DNA of 64,000 nt from Pontibacter burrus (GCF_010686685.1 NZ_JAAGWD010000001.1:124001-188000); one strand, 5' to 3'. Counted from the first letter of the stretch, positions 53,723 to 63,526 are shown. Notes: generated from the sequence alone by a model not told the origin. Translations and numbers: made by a program.

Positions 53723-54892
53723 ATGAGCTTGCGCTACTACATCTTTCTGAAAGACGTGTTGCTTCTTGCCCTTACCGCATTTGGGGGGCCGCAGGCACAT
53801 ATCGCTATGATGTTTAAGCTGCTGGTAGAAAAGCGCCGCTACCTCACCGATCAGGAGCTCATCGAGCTTAACGCGCTTTGCCAGATTTTGCCTGGCCCTA
53901 CATCCACCCAAACTATAACTGCTATTGGTTTCCGAATTGGCGGCCCAAACCTGGCTTATCTAACACTGCTTGTCTGGATAACACCTGCGGCTACTATTAT
54001 GGCACTGGCAGGTTTTGTGATATCGTACCTGCAGGAGAACAACATTTCACTTCATTTTCTACGGATCATACTGCCCATGGCGGTTGGGTTTGTAGCCTAT
54101 GCTGCCTGGAAGATCAGTGTAAAAGTAGTGAACACGAAGGTAGCTATCGGGCTTATGGTGGTTTCGGCGGTACTGTCGTACTTTTTCCGGTCGCCGTGGG
54201 TTTACCCGCTGTTGCTGGTTGCCGGTGGTGCCGTTACGGCTTTGCGCTTTAAACAACACCCACGCGAGTTGGATAAGCGCCTGCATATACAATGGGCTAA
54301 CTTCTTACTGTATGTAGGGGTGTTTGTGCTGGCGGCTGCTTTGGGTGGGGCCACTTCGTCGTTGCCGGTCAGGTTATTCGAGAACTTTTACCGTAACGGC
54401 AGCATGGTATTTGGTGGCGGGCAGGTGTTGGTACCGCTAATGTATACCGAGTTTGTGCAGTTTAAAGGCTACCTCACCGGCGAGGAGTTTCTGTCTGGTT
54501 ACGCCATAGCACAAGCCTTGCCAGGTCCGACTTTTTCTTTTACATCCTTTGTAGGGAACTTGGCAATGCGCGAGTATGGTGTTGCAGGGCAGTTTTTAGG
54601 ATCATTTGTGGCTACGGTGGGTATCTTTTTGCCGGGCACCTTTCTTATCTTCTTCGTTATCCGCTTCTGGGACCAGCTTAAGAAGTACCGCGTAGTGCGG
54701 GCATCTTTAGAAGGCATCAGCGCTGTAAGCTCCGGCATGGTAGTAGCCGCCGCCATCATGCTCTACCACCCCATTGATAACACGCTGCTTAACTTCGGTA
54801 TAGTAGTAGCCACGTTTGGGCTGCTGATGTTCACGCGCATTCCTGCTCCGGTACTTATCTTAACTGGCTTGTTGTTGGGATTTGTGTTGTAG
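53723..54892 (+). CDS. chrA: chromate transporter, CHR family
   Basis: 389 residues with two homologous halves, as in long-chain ChrA. The first half has A-F-G-G-P-Q-A-H-I and L-P-G-P-T-S-T-Q; the second has V-F-G-G-G-Q-V-L-V-P-L and L-P-G-P-T-F-S-F. About 12 membrane segments. CHR proteins export chromate coupled to protons; some take sulfate. It starts 15 bases after a terminator and ends next to the AT-rich Mrr region. No chrB-type regulator is seen. Confidence 0.92.
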   Translation: MSLRYYIFLKDVLLLALTAFGGPQAHIAMMFKLLVEKRRYLTDQELIELNALCQILPGPTSTQTITAIGFRIGGPNLAYLTLLVWITPAATIMALAGFVISYLQENNISLHFLRIILPMAVGFVAYAAWKISVKVVNTKVAIGLMVVSAVLSYFFRSPWVYPLLLVAGGAVTALRFKQHPRELDKRLHIQWANFLLYVGVFVLAAALGGATSSLPVRLFENFYRNGSMVFGGGQVLVPLMYTEFVQFKGYLTGEEFLSGYAIAQALPGPTFSFTSFVGNLAMREYGVAGQFLGSFVATVGIFLPGTFLIFFVIRFWDQLKKYRVVRASLEGISAVSSGMVVAAAIMLYHPIDNTLLNFGIVVATFGLLMFTRIPAPVLILTGLLLGFVL

Positions 54893-54896
54893 GGAA

Positions 54897-55787
54897 TTAT
54901 TGCTCAACAAAGAAGTCTTCATCTAAGTGCTTAACTTCATAAGTTGCCTTAACCTGCACACCAACATTGTACTCGTGCATTAAATCAACGAGCTTATTGC
55001 CGTCAATCAATATAATTTTATGATGGGCATTTTTAGCTTTCTCTACAGCGCCTTTATCAAATAGTGAAGTGGTAACAAATACACCTTTATTTGTGTCTCC
55101 ACTCATTGCTCCGATAAAGTTTCTGATATCCTTTTCTCTAACTTTATTTTCAGTAAATCTTTTTGCTTGTATGTAGATTTTATCGAGCCCAAGCTTATCT
55201 TCATTTATAATACCATCTATTCCTCCATCAGAAGACTTTGCTGTTTCTATAAAATCTCCATATCCCATCTTTTTCAGAAGTATCAAGATAACTTTCTCAA
55301 AATAATAAGGATCAATGACTTTCAACTTCTCGAGAAGGTCATTCTTAATTTCTATTTCTATTTTATTAAAACCTTCATCTATAAGATCTTGTGGAGATGC
55401 ATTGGAAATCTTCTTTATTTCTGTTGGCTTTTTATCATTTTCAGTTTGATAGAAGTCTAACATAGAAGTTTCTTCCTCTAAATGCCTTAAACTTAACTTA
55501 GACTTTTGAGACAGGCCTTTATCAGTTATTTGAACATTGCCACGTGAAGGATAATGGATAAATCCACCTTTCTTTAAGTAAGATTTCCCCCAAGCAATTC
55601 TGTTATTTATTAAGATCTCCCCCGATTTAGTCTTTTCTTCAAGAAGTTCTTTTGACAGATGTGAGTAATATTTATCAATTACTCTCTTTTGCATTTCGCG
55701 AGTATGTATAACCTCGCGATTAGATAAAACTTCTAAAATTGGATTGAAAGTTTCGTAAAACTTAGGGATTTCTTGACTTTGACTCAT
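54897..55787 (-). CDS. Mrr-type restriction endonuclease
   Basis: 296 residues. An N-terminal winged-helix Mrr domain (about 10-95, with E-I-L-I-N-N-R-I-A-W-G-K-S-Y-L-K-K-G-G) is followed by an acidic linker and a PD-(D/E)xK catalytic domain: S-S-D-G-G-I-D-G-I-I with Asp191 and I-Y-I-Q-A-K-R with Gln207/Lys209. Mrr enzymes cut modified DNA and belong to type IV restriction. The base composition is clearly more AT-rich than in neighbouring genes, and no CTATAG copy lies in it, so recent transfer is likely. No methyltransferase is nearby, as expected for type IV. Confidence 0.88.
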   Translation of the reverse strand: MSQSQEIPKFYETFNPILEVLSNREVIHTREMQKRVIDKYYSHLSKELLEEKTKSGEILINNRIAWGKSYLKKGGFIHYPSRGNVQITDKGLSQKSKLSLRHLEEETSMLDFYQTENDKKPTEIKKISNASPQDLIDEGFNKIEIEIKNDLLEKLKVIDPYYFEKVILILLKKMGYGDFIETAKSSDGGIDGIINEDKLGLDKIYIQAKRFTENKVREKDIRNFIGAMSGDTNKGVFVTTSLFDKGAVEKAKNAHHKIILIDGNKLVDLMHEYNVGVQVKATYEVKHLDEDFFVEQ

Positions 55788-56049
55788 TTATTTTGACAGC
55801 CTCTTTACTGATTTGGATATGTAGTATTCATCTTAAAGAACAACTAACATTCTGCGCTACACCAAATATAGTATTTAGAAAATATTAAATATAGTTTAGT
55901 ACTAAGATAGGGATAAACTCATTACTTTGCTCTACCGCCGTCTGTACTTATCCTTCAAAGATCTTGTCGATGTTTATGTAATAAAATGGCTTCTGAACTA
56001 TAGTTGTTTGTGGAGAAGTACTTATAACTATGCGAGCGGTTAACTGATT

Positions 56050-56763
56050 TTACACTTGCTCAAATTCGCATAATAATGGCAAATGATCACTGATCTTTAA
56101 CCATTGCTCTGAATTGCCAATTTCAATTTTTGTTAAGGTATTTTCGAACTCCCTGCTGCCAAACACATAGTCAATGTGATATGGCCTTTCGGACTTTCTA
56201 TTTAAAAAGAATGTAGGTATGGATTCTTTTCCATGATCCTCCTTAAAATGCTTATGATACAAGCTGTTTATTCCCAGCTCCTGTAGTTCCCTTACTACAT
56301 CCGAATGATTCCACCATCTATCCCACTGGTCCCAGATTGTATTGCTGTTAAAATCTCCTGCAATGATTACCTTCCCGAAGTTCTGCTTATTTACCTGCAG
56401 ATACTTCCATAACTGGCCGATATACCCGAAGTTAGGAGAGTTGTTCTGGTGTGCCCACACTGCAAGCAGCTGAAAGCTATCATTTACTAAGCAGGGCAGA
56501 AAATACTTAACAGTGTGGTCAGTATAAAGATTGCTCCATTTAAGAAGCTCTAACTTGATGTGTTCAGCAGCGAATATGCCAAGCCCTTTGTTCTTGCTAT
56601 CCCCGATCCAGTGATGGTTTTTAGCCCACTCAGCGTATCCCTCATGATGCACTTGTTCTGGACTTTCACATTCCTGGATTATGTAGATGTCAGCTTCAAA
56701 TTCCAGTAGATGCTGAAATTTATTTCTTAAAGCGCCATTACAATTCCAGGTTACGATTTTCAT
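56050..56763 (-). CDS. endonuclease/exonuclease/phosphatase family protein
   Basis: 237 residues. EEP fold: W-N-C-N-G-A at the start, I-Q-E-C-E near residue 30 with the metal-binding Glu31, A-G-D-F-N-S-N in the middle, H-I-D-Y-V-F near 195 and S-D-H-L-P-L near the C-terminus, which together give the metal and catalytic His-Asp residues. It may act on DNA or on a phosphodiester. It is AT-rich like the adjacent Mrr gene, and the two may be a small horizontally acquired block. Confidence 0.85.
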   Translation of the reverse strand: MKIVTWNCNGALRNKFQHLLEFEADIYIIQECESPEQVHHEGYAEWAKNHHWIGDSKNKGLGIFAAEHIKLELLKWSNLYTDHTVKYFLPCLVNDSFQLLAVWAHQNNSPNFGYIGQLWKYLQVNKQNFGKVIIAGDFNSNTIWDQWDRWWNHSDVVRELQELGINSLYHKHFKEDHGKESIPTFFLNRKSERPYHIDYVFGSREFENTLTKIEIGNSEQWLKISDHLPLLCEFEQV

Positions 56764-56874
56764 CTATCGGGTGCAGTCACATAAGTATGTATTCTACTAA
56801 ACATATAGAATTATAGATATATCAATGCAGTTAGCCTGCCAGGTTAGCACTAAATTTACTTCTGAACCCGAACT

Positions 56875-57609
56875 CTACTCCACCGGCAAGTAAAGCTTAA
56901 CCGTTCCCGGATGAAGGTGCAGATTGTCGAGGTGGCCCATTTGCTTTTTGTCTTTGGTGATAAGGTGCATGTGCAGGAACGTGTCGTGGTGCGTAAAAAC
57001 AGCTTTGTGCTCTGTCGAGAAGAAGCCAACAATCTCTACCTCCTGGTTCTCCAAACTATAGTTTGTCATCCCCTGGTGGGCTTCGTCGGGCGAGCTGACC
57101 TGGGTACCTTTGGGCAGGTTTACGATGTGTATCTGGGCACTATCGACAGTAGCCTCCAACCTGAAAGCAAACGGCCTTCTTGCCTGTTTCGTGGCCTGAT
57201 CCAGGAAAGCTTCCAGTTGGCTCATAGTTCGGATACTGTCGGGCAGTGGCTGTTCTCTCCAATCGGGCACGTTGGCATATACAAAGAAAGGCGCTTTTAC
57301 ATCAAAGGTCTCTTCCACACGCATCTCCGCCTCCGACACGACAGTGGATTTGTAGGATTTGCCATTTACAATCAGAAGCTCACCGGAAAGGTACTCCACT
57401 GGCCCTAGTCCGTACAAATGCTCCTTGTCTTCGATAGTGTCTAATGCTATAGTTCCCTGCAACTCTCCTTTCCACATCACATTGCGCATAGCCCCTACTA
57501 CCTGCACAGTTGTATCGGGCTGGTTCTTTTCTATAGTTGTAGCACAGCCAACAGACAGTACAACTATAGTATAGGCAGCGATTGCAGTGATAAGGTGGCG
57601 GAAGTTCAT
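56875..57609 (-). CDS. acetolactate decarboxylase-like lipoprotein
   Basis: 244 residues. Signal peptide with lipobox S-V-G-C. The body resembles alpha-acetolactate decarboxylases: V-Q-V-V-G-A-M-R-N-V, G-L-G-P-V-E-Y-L-S-G-E-L-L-I-V-N-G, and zinc ligands in H-M-H-L-I-T and G-H-L-D-N-L near the C-terminus (H-x-H...H). The cytosolic enzyme makes acetoin. A lipid-anchored, exported form is unusual, and its substrate may differ. It lies 16 bases after rfbA in the same direction. Confidence 0.72.
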   Translation of the reverse strand: MNFRHLITAIAAYTIVVLSVGCATTIEKNQPDTTVQVVGAMRNVMWKGELQGTIALDTIEDKEHLYGLGPVEYLSGELLIVNGKSYKSTVVSEAEMRVEETFDVKAPFFVYANVPDWREQPLPDSIRTMSQLEAFLDQATKQARRPFAFRLEATVDSAQIHIVNLPKGTQVSSPDEAHQGMTNYSLENQEVEIVGFFSTEHKAVFTHHDTFLHMHLITKDKKQMGHLDNLHLHPGTVKLYLPVE

Positions 57610-57625
57610 GGGGCGTTTCTATAGT

Positions 57626-58495
57626 TTAGCGTTTCTCTTTCAGCATTCTCAGCAGGTACTCACCATAGCCGCTTTTGCGGAGCGGTTCTGCCACAGCTTT
57701 CAGTTCTTCATCGGAGATAAAGCCCATACGCCAGGCTACTTCTTCAATGCAGCCGATCTTCAGGCCTTGCCGCTCTTCTATTACTTGCACAAAGGTAGCC
57801 GCCTGCATCAGCGACTGAATGGTACCGGTATCCAGCCAGGCTGTGCCACGGTTTAGGATGCCTACTTTAAGCTTGCCACGGCGCAGATACTCTTTGTTCA
57901 CGTCCGTAATTTCGTACTCGCCACGTGCGCTTGGCTCCAGGCTCTTGGCTATACTTACTACATCGTTATCATAAAAGTAAAGACCTGGCACGGCATAGTT
58001 AGATTTCGGATTTGCGGGCTTTTCTTCAATAGAAACCGCCTTGTTATTGGCATCAAACTCCACCACCCCATAGCGCTCCGGGTCGTGCACGTGGTAGGCA
58101 TATACCACACCGCCATCAGGGTTGTTATTGGCCTGCAGCAGCTTGCTCATACCCGAACCATAGAAGATGTTATCGCCCAGTACCAGTGCTACTTTATCCT
58201 TGCCAATAAACTCCTCGCCTATTACAAAGGCCTGCGCCAGTCCGTTGGGCACTTCCTGCACCTTGTAACTGAACCTGCATCCAATCTGTGAGCCATCACC
58301 CAGCAGGCGCTCAAACATCGGCAGATCGTGCGGTGTGGAGATGATCAGAATCTCACGAATACCGGCCAACATCAGTGTTGAGAGCGGGTAATAAATCATC
58401 GGCTTGTCGTACACCGGCATCAGCTGCTTGCTAACAGCCAGTGTAAGCGGGTGAAGTCTGGTTCCGGAGCCCCCGGCAAGTATGATTCCTTTCAT
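57626..58495 (-). CDS. rfbA: glucose-1-phosphate thymidylyltransferase
   Basis: 289 residues. Nucleotidyltransferase signature [11 protein letters not shown] at residues 8-18, then [28 protein letters not shown] and W-L-D-T-G-T. It makes dTDP-glucose from dTTP and glucose-1-phosphate, the first step to dTDP-rhamnose and other deoxysugars. rfbB lies 178 bases upstream, separated by two repeat hairpins. rfbC and rfbD are not in the window. Confidence 0.96.
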   Translation of the reverse strand: MKGIILAGGSGTRLHPLTLAVSKQLMPVYDKPMIYYPLSTLMLAGIREILIISTPHDLPMFERLLGDGSQIGCRFSYKVQEVPNGLAQAFVIGEEFIGKDKVALVLGDNIFYGSGMSKLLQANNNPDGGVVYAYHVHDPERYGVVEFDANNKAVSIEEKPANPKSNYAVPGLYFYDNDVVSIAKSLEPSARGEYEITDVNKEYLRRGKLKVGILNRGTAWLDTGTIQSLMQAATFVQVIEERQGLKIGCIEEVAWRMGFISDEELKAVAEPLRKSGYGEYLLRMLKEKR

Positions 58496-58547
58496 TTATT
58501 GATGGCTTGATGGTTGAAGGTTAAATGGTTGATTCTGACAGCGATTG

Positions 58548-58578
58548 TCATCCCCCTACCCCCTTCAAAGGGGGACTT
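58548..58578. repeat. G/C-rich intergenic hairpin (family i)
   Basis: TCATCCCCCTACCCCCTT then CAAAGGGGGACTT between rfbB and rfbA; CCCCCTT pairs with AAGGGGG. Confidence 0.65.
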
Positions 58579-58590
58579 GGTAAGAAGTAT

Positions 58591-58625
58591 AATTCCCCTC
58601 CTCGGAGGGGTTAGGGGTGGGTTAA
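58591..58625. repeat. G/C-rich intergenic hairpin (family ii)
   Basis: AATTCCCCTCCTCGGAGG then GGTTAGGGGTGGGTTAA; CCCCTCC pairs with GGAGGGG. A CTATAG copy follows at once. Confidence 0.65.
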
Positions 58626-58673
58626 CTATAGCAAACCAACAATTTAACCTTAAACAATTTAACAATTTACAAC

Positions 58674-59723
58674 CTATCGGTTGGTGTACTGCTCTTCGTA
58701 GTAATGCGTATAGTTGCCGCTGGTCACGTGCTCCAGCCACTCGTTATTTTCCAGATACCAGTCTACAGTTTTGCTCAGGCCTTCTTCAAACGTAACCGAT
58801 GGTTTCCAGCCCAGTTCGTTTACCAGTTTAGATGAATCTATCGCGTAACGCAGGTCGTGGCCGGCACGGTCTTTTACAAACGTAATCAGCTTGCGCGAAT
58901 GTCCTTTTTCCCGACCCAGTTTTTCGTCCATCACATCGCAGAGCAGTTCGATCAGATCCAGGTTCTTCCACTCGTTGATACCGCCAATGTTATAAGTATC
59001 ACCAACCTTGCCATTATGGAAGATCACATCAATGGCGCGGGCATGGTCTAACACATAAAGCCAGTCGCGTACGTTTTCGCCTTTGCCATAAACCGGCACC
59101 GGGCGCTCGTTTTTGATATTGTTGATGGCCAGCGGAATCAGCTTCTCAGGAAAATGGTTCGGGCCATAGTTGTTGGAGCAGTTGGATATCTTTACCGGCA
59201 AGCCATAGGTGTGATACCAGGCACGCACAAAATGATCGGAACTTGCTTTGGAAGCTGAATAAGGCGAGCGCGGGTCGTAAGGCGTTTCTTCGGTAAACAA
59301 GCCATCTTCGCCCAGTGAGCCATATACTTCGTCGGTAGAGATGTGGTAGAACAAATGCTTTTCCAGATCATCAGCCCAGTGCTTTTTAACCGCAAGCAAC
59401 AGGTTTACGGTGCCAATTACGTTAGTTTGCACAAAAGCCAGCGGATCGGCAATAGAGCGGTCCACATGCGACTCGGCAGCCAGGTGAATAACAGCATCAA
59501 ACTTATAGTTGCCAAAAATCTCGTCCAGGTAAGCCGCGTCTGTTATATCACCTTTCAGGAAACTATAGTTCTCCTTGTGCTCAATGTCTGTCAGGTTCTC
59601 CAGGTTACCGGCATAAGTGAGCTTGTCCAGGTTATAGATCTGGTAGTTAGGGTATTTGTTTACAAACAACCGCACCACATGCGAGCCGATAAAGCCTGCT
59701 CCGCCTGTTATTAATATCTTCAT
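58674..59723 (-). CDS. rfbB: dTDP-glucose 4,6-dehydratase
   Basis: 349 residues. Rossmann G-G-A-G-F-I-G-S-H near the N-terminus, [10 protein letters not shown], the catalytic Y-S-A-S-K-A-S and N-C-S-N-N-Y-G-P. It converts dTDP-glucose to dTDP-4-keto-6-deoxyglucose using bound NAD+. It begins one base after galE ends, so the two are translationally coupled. It feeds cell-surface polysaccharide synthesis. Confidence 0.96.
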   Translation of the reverse strand: MKILITGGAGFIGSHVVRLFVNKYPNYQIYNLDKLTYAGNLENLTDIEHKENYSFLKGDITDAAYLDEIFGNYKFDAVIHLAAESHVDRSIADPLAFVQTNVIGTVNLLLAVKKHWADDLEKHLFYHISTDEVYGSLGEDGLFTEETPYDPRSPYSASKASSDHFVRAWYHTYGLPVKISNCSNNYGPNHFPEKLIPLAINNIKNERPVPVYGKGENVRDWLYVLDHARAIDVIFHNGKVGDTYNIGGINEWKNLDLIELLCDVMDEKLGREKGHSRKLITFVKDRAGHDLRYAIDSSKLVNELGWKPSVTFEEGLSKTVDWYLENNEWLEHVTSGNYTHYYEEQYTNR

Positions 59724-59724
59724 G

Positions 59725-60759
59725 TTATAAGTCTGCTGTAGTGTTTTGTAAATGCAATTGCCAGTCCCAGGCGCTTTTCATGGCCTCTTCCAGGGTGCTG
59801 GTGGTTTTAAAGCCGAGTTCTTCGGTAGCCTTGGTTACGTCAGCATATATTTTAGGCACATCGCCCACGCGGCGCGGACCTATTTTATAGTTCAGTTTTA
59901 CGCCCGTAGCACGCTCAAACGCATGAATGGCTTCCAGTACCGTATTTCCCTCTCCAGTGCCGACGTTAAAAAATTCTATGGCTTCGGTTTTATTTCGCAG
60001 CAATCTTTCAATAGCTACTACATGTGCTTTGGCAAGGTCCACTACATGCACATAGTCGCGGATACAGGTTCCATCTGAGGTATCGTAATCATCTCCGAAA
60101 ACAGTGATCTGCTCACGGATGCCGGCAGCAGTTTGCGTAATGAAAGGCACCAGGTTGTTGGGTACGCCTAAAGGTAATTCGCCAATTTGGGCTGAAGGAT
60201 GCGCCCCGATCGGGTTGAAGTAACGCAGCGCTATGCTCTTGATGTTGCTATTTCCACTGTTAGCCAGGTCAGTCAGGATCTCTTCGCATACTTTTTTGGT
60301 GTTACCATATGGCGAGTTGGCTTTCTGCACCGGCGTTTGCTCGGTTACCGGCAACTGCTCTGGTATACCATACACGGTACACGACGAAGAGAAGACCAGT
60401 TTTTGTACATCAAACTCCTGCATTACCTGCAGCAGCGTTACCAGAGAGCCTACGTTGTTGTGGTAATACATCAACGGCTTCTCCACCGACTCCCCAACTG
60501 CCTTGTAAGCCGCAAAGTGGATAACACCAACTAAAGTCTGCTCCTGCTCGAACACTTGGCGCATGGCATCTGCATCCGTACAGTCGATGCGGTGGCATGT
60601 TACATCGCGCCCAACTATAGCTTTTATGCCTTCCAGCGAGCGCTCTTCGGAATTAGAAAAATTATCAACTATAACCGGCTCATAGCCTGCCTGCAACAAC
60701 TCTACTACTGTGTGTGAGCCAATGTAGCCAGCACCGCCTGTCACTAAAATCTTCTGCAT
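59725..60759 (-). CDS. galE: UDP-glucose 4-epimerase
   Basis: 344 residues. [10 protein letters not shown] at the N-terminus, [19 protein letters not shown] with the catalytic Ser, N-S-P-Y-G-N-T-K-K with the Tyr-Lys pair, and R-Y-F-N-P-I-G-A-H. It interconverts UDP-glucose and UDP-galactose through bound NAD+. First gene of the galE-rfbB-rfbA-decarboxylase cluster on this strand. A weak -7 match (TAACTTTA) lies near 60810. Confidence 0.95.
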   Translation of the reverse strand: MQKILVTGGAGYIGSHTVVELLQAGYEPVIVDNFSNSEERSLEGIKAIVGRDVTCHRIDCTDADAMRQVFEQEQTLVGVIHFAAYKAVGESVEKPLMYYHNNVGSLVTLLQVMQEFDVQKLVFSSSCTVYGIPEQLPVTEQTPVQKANSPYGNTKKVCEEILTDLANSGNSNIKSIALRYFNPIGAHPSAQIGELPLGVPNNLVPFITQTAAGIREQITVFGDDYDTSDGTCIRDYVHVVDLAKAHVVAIERLLRNKTEAIEFFNVGTGEGNTVLEAIHAFERATGVKLNYKIGPRRVGDVPKIYADVTKATEELGFKTTSTLEEAMKSAWDWQLHLQNTTADL

Positions 60760-60831
60760 GTCTATATTCTATCAGCTTTGGAAGCTGGGTTTAGTCTCTT
60801 ATTCTTTGTAAAGTTACAATATTCTGCCTAA

Positions 60832-61686
60832 TCATTTCACTGCCCGCACCATACGGTCTTTGCCAAACAGATCCTGCACCACTTTGGCTTCCGCAAAGCC
60901 AGCCTGCAAGAGTACATCGCAGGTTTCCTGCCCGTAGCGTTCGTTTATTTCAAAATACAGTTTGCCACCAAGCTTCAGTAAACTATAGCCTACTATAGCA
61001 ATGCGTTTGTAAAATTTCAGCGGATCGGTGTCGGGTACGAAAAGGGCCAGGTGCGGTTCGTAGTCCAGCACGTTGGCTCGCATCAATTGCTGCTCTTCTT
61101 CCAGCACATAAGGCGGGTTGCTGGTAATGATATCCAACGAGCCCGGAACTATAGTTTGTACATCGTCGAAAATATCCTGGTGCAGCCAGTTTATAGTTTG
61201 CTTATAGTTTGCAGCATTAGCCTTCGCCACCTCCAAGGCTCCCTCCGATACTTCCAGCCCATAAATTACTTCTGTGTGTGAGTTAGCCGCTAATGCTACA
61301 GGAATGCAACCGCTGCCAGTACATATATCCAGTATCCGTAAGCCTTGCTGATTCCGGTGTTCCTTTATTACTAGGTCTACCAATTCTTCGGTTTCGGGGC
61401 GCGGAATAAGCACACTGGCATTTACCTGCAACTCTAACCCATAAAAATGCGCTATGCCCAGTACATATTGCAATGGTTCATTTTTCAGCAGACGACTAAC
61501 TATAGTTTGTAGCTGCTCCTGTTGGGCTATAGTTATTTCCTGTAGTTGGTTCAGGCTGAGTTGTACGCGGTTTTGTTGCAGCACATGTTCCAGCACCTGC
61601 TGTGCTATGGCACCGGCTTCCGGCTCCGGGTAAATGGCCGTAAGCTGTTGTTTTATAGTTTGCGTTGTCTGCTGTATGGTAGTCAC
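60832..61686 (-). CDS. prmC: protein-(glutamine-N5) methyltransferase, release-factor specific
   Basis: 284 residues from the GTG at 61684-61686, chosen because a -7 box lies at 61719-61726 and the length then matches the family (about 280); the frame is open 31 codons further. Helical N-terminal domain, then the SAM-binding domain with I-L-D-I-C-T-G-S-G-C-I-P-V-A-L-A and the catalytic N-P-P-Y-V. PrmC methylates the Gln of the GGQ motif in RF1 and RF2. Several T-I-V/L stretches are written with CTATAG. Confidence 0.92.
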   Translation of the reverse strand: MTTIQQTTQTIKQQLTAIYPEPEAGAIAQQVLEHVLQQNRVQLSLNQLQEITIAQQEQLQTIVSRLLKNEPLQYVLGIAHFYGLELQVNASVLIPRPETEELVDLVIKEHRNQQGLRILDICTGSGCIPVALAANSHTEVIYGLEVSEGALEVAKANAANYKQTINWLHQDIFDDVQTIVPGSLDIITSNPPYVLEEEQQLMRANVLDYEPHLALFVPDTDPLKFYKRIAIVGYSLLKLGGKLYFEINERYGQETCDVLLQAGFAEAKVVQDLFGKDRMVRAVK

Positions 61687-61718
61687 ACGTATAGTTTGTG
61701 TTGATTTCGGTATCTTTG

Positions 61719-61726
61719 CAAAAGTA
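61719..61726 (-). promoter_or_regulatory. -7 box of prmC
   Basis: TACTTTTG on the minus strand fits TAnnTTTG. A plus-strand TATCTTTG at 61711-61718 overlaps the region and could serve ribD, so the promoters may be divergent and overlapping. No clear -33 TTG was found for either. Confidence 0.35.
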
Positions 61727-61871
61727 CGGTTTAAGATTTGAAAATTTGGAGGTTTGAAGATGTAGAGATGAAATTGCACGTCTAACTCAAGACGCTAAGT
61801 ATTGCGTCTCTACACCTTTAACTTTCTAACTTCCAAACTTTTTAACTTTCTAACTAAGCGAGCTTTCTAAC

Positions 61872-62903
61872 TTGAATAAGGTGTTTTACATGCGGCGTGC
61901 GCTGGAACTTGCCAGATTGGGAAGTGGCTATACGGCCCCTAACCCGATGGTGGGCTGCGTGGTAATGCATAAGGAGCAGGTAATTGGTGAAGGCTGGCAC
62001 CACCAGTACGGTGGCCCGCACGCCGAGATAAATGCCATTGCCAGTGTACACGACAAAAGCCTCTTACCGGAAAGCCGTGTGTATGTAACGTTAGAACCCT
62101 GCTCACACTTCGGTAAAACGCCGCCTTGTGCTGATTTGCTGATAAACAGTGGCGTGCGCGATGTCGTGATCTGTAACCTGGACCCGAACCCGTTGGTAGC
62201 TGGCCGCGGTGTGCAGAAGTTGTTGGATGCAGGCATAAAAGTAGAGACCGGCTTGCTGGAGCAGGAAGGCCAGGAGCTGAACAAGCGCTTTTTTACCAGT
62301 CATCGTTTGAAACGACCTTACATTACACTGAAGTGGGCTGAAACAGCTGATGGATTTATAGCCGGCCCGGGTTGTGAGCAAGTCCAGATAAGTGGCGCAC
62401 TGGCAAAACGCTTTGTGCATAAGCTTCGCGCCGAAGAGCAAGCCATTTTGGTAGGCACCCGCACTGCGCTACACGATAACCCACGTCTGAACACCCGGCA
62501 CTGGAGTGGCAAAAGCCCCATCCGAATCGTTATAGATCGTCAGCTAAGCTTGCCGAAAACTATAAACCTGTTCGATAGAAGACAGCCAACTATAGTTTAC
62601 AACTATAAAAAACAGGAAGAGCAGGAAAATCTGTACTTTGTGCAGCTGCATGAAAACGAACCCTTGCTGCCACAGATTATGACCGATCTGCATAAGCGTA
62701 ATGTCATCTCTGTTTTAGTAGAAGGTGGCACTTACCTGCTTGAAAGCCTGTTGCAAGAAAACCTCTGGAACGAAGCTTTTATTCTTAAAAACACTGCCTT
62801 AACTATAGCTGATGGCATCAAAGCCCCAACTATGAACTATGGCACATTAACAGAGCAGCAAACATTAGGCTCCGACCAGTTGTTGCATTACCGAAATATT
62901 TAA
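61872..62903 (+). CDS. ribD: riboflavin biosynthesis protein RibD (deaminase/reductase)
   Basis: 343 residues from a TTG at 61872; the ATG at 61890 would start at the conserved M-R-R-A-L-E-L-A and is the alternative. The deaminase domain (1-145) has zinc ligands His50/Glu52 in P-H-A-E and Cys77/Cys86 in P-C-S-H-F-G-K-T-P-P-C. The reductase domain follows with K-W-A-E-T-A-D-G and L-V-E-G-G-T. It carries out the second and third steps of riboflavin synthesis. It is divergent from prmC. Confidence 0.93.
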   Translation: MNKVFYMRRALELARLGSGYTAPNPMVGCVVMHKEQVIGEGWHHQYGGPHAEINAIASVHDKSLLPESRVYVTLEPCSHFGKTPPCADLLINSGVRDVVICNLDPNPLVAGRGVQKLLDAGIKVETGLLEQEGQELNKRFFTSHRLKRPYITLKWAETADGFIAGPGCEQVQISGALAKRFVHKLRAEEQAILVGTRTALHDNPRLNTRHWSGKSPIRIVIDRQLSLPKTINLFDRRQPTIVYNYKKQEEQENLYFVQLHENEPLLPQIMTDLHKRNVISVLVEGGTYLLESLLQENLWNEAFILKNTALTIADGIKAPTMNYGTLTEQQTLGSDQLLHYRNI

Positions 62904-62938
62904 CAACAATCAGCAATTAACAATCAACAATTAAATAC

Positions 62939-63421
62939 ATGGCCGAATCGCTTATAGTTGACCAGAACCTTAGTAAAGAAGAAAAATATAAGAGCCTGTT
63001 ACCGCAAATTGAAGCTTTAACAACCGGCGAAACAGATTTGATCGCTAACATCTCAAACCTGGTAGCTGCCCTGAAGCAAGGGTTCGGCTTTTTCTGGGTA
63101 GGCGTTTATTTTAACAAAGAAGGCCAGTTGGTGCTTGGTCCGTTTCAGGGGCCGATTGCCTGCACACGCATTCCTTATCACAAAGGTGTTTGTGGTGCCT
63201 GCTACACCCGCCGCGAAACGATACTGGTTCCTGACGTAGAAGCTTTCCCGGGCCACATTGCCTGCTCCAGCGACTCTAAATCAGAAATTGTAGTGCCGGT
63301 TATAAAAGATGACGAAGTAAAACTGGTATTGGACGTAGACAGCGACAAACTAAACGACTTCGACGAAGTTGACCAGAAATACCTAGAGCAGCTGATGAAG
63401 CTGGTAGAGAGCTGGTATTAG
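62939..63421 (+). CDS. msrC: free methionine-R-sulfoxide reductase (GAF type)
   Basis: 160 residues, GAF domain throughout. F-W-V-G-V-Y-F, G-P-I-A-C-T-R-I-P, G-V-C-G-A-C-Y, V-E-A-F-P-G-H-I-A-C and S-E-I-V-V-P. The three cysteines used by fRMsr are present (Cys75, Cys85 and Cys109); Cys88 is extra. The enzyme reduces free Met-R-sulfoxide with thioredoxin. ATG at 62939, 35 bases after ribD, so the two may be cotranscribed. Confidence 0.93.
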   Translation: MAESLIVDQNLSKEEKYKSLLPQIEALTTGETDLIANISNLVAALKQGFGFFWVGVYFNKEGQLVLGPFQGPIACTRIPYHKGVCGACYTRRETILVPDVEAFPGHIACSSDSKSEIVVPVIKDDEVKLVLDVDSDKLNDFDEVDQKYLEQLMKLVESWY

Positions 63422-63526
63422 TTTCGTTACTCGTTGTTTGTTAATCGTTATTCGAAGACCTCGTAGCGTGCGCAGCTCCTACGAACGTCCTATCAGCCAC
63501 GAACTATAGTTGATCGTTGGGAATAA

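Noticed and set aside
55788-56049. Possible small gene or RNA in the AT-rich gap between Mrr and the EEP gene
   Set aside because: No open frame of protein-like composition and no stable hairpin; only one CTATAG copy near 55998.
57626-60759. Complete dTDP-rhamnose operon
   Set aside because: Only rfbA and rfbB are present with galE; rfbC and rfbD are not in the window, so a full pathway cannot be claimed.
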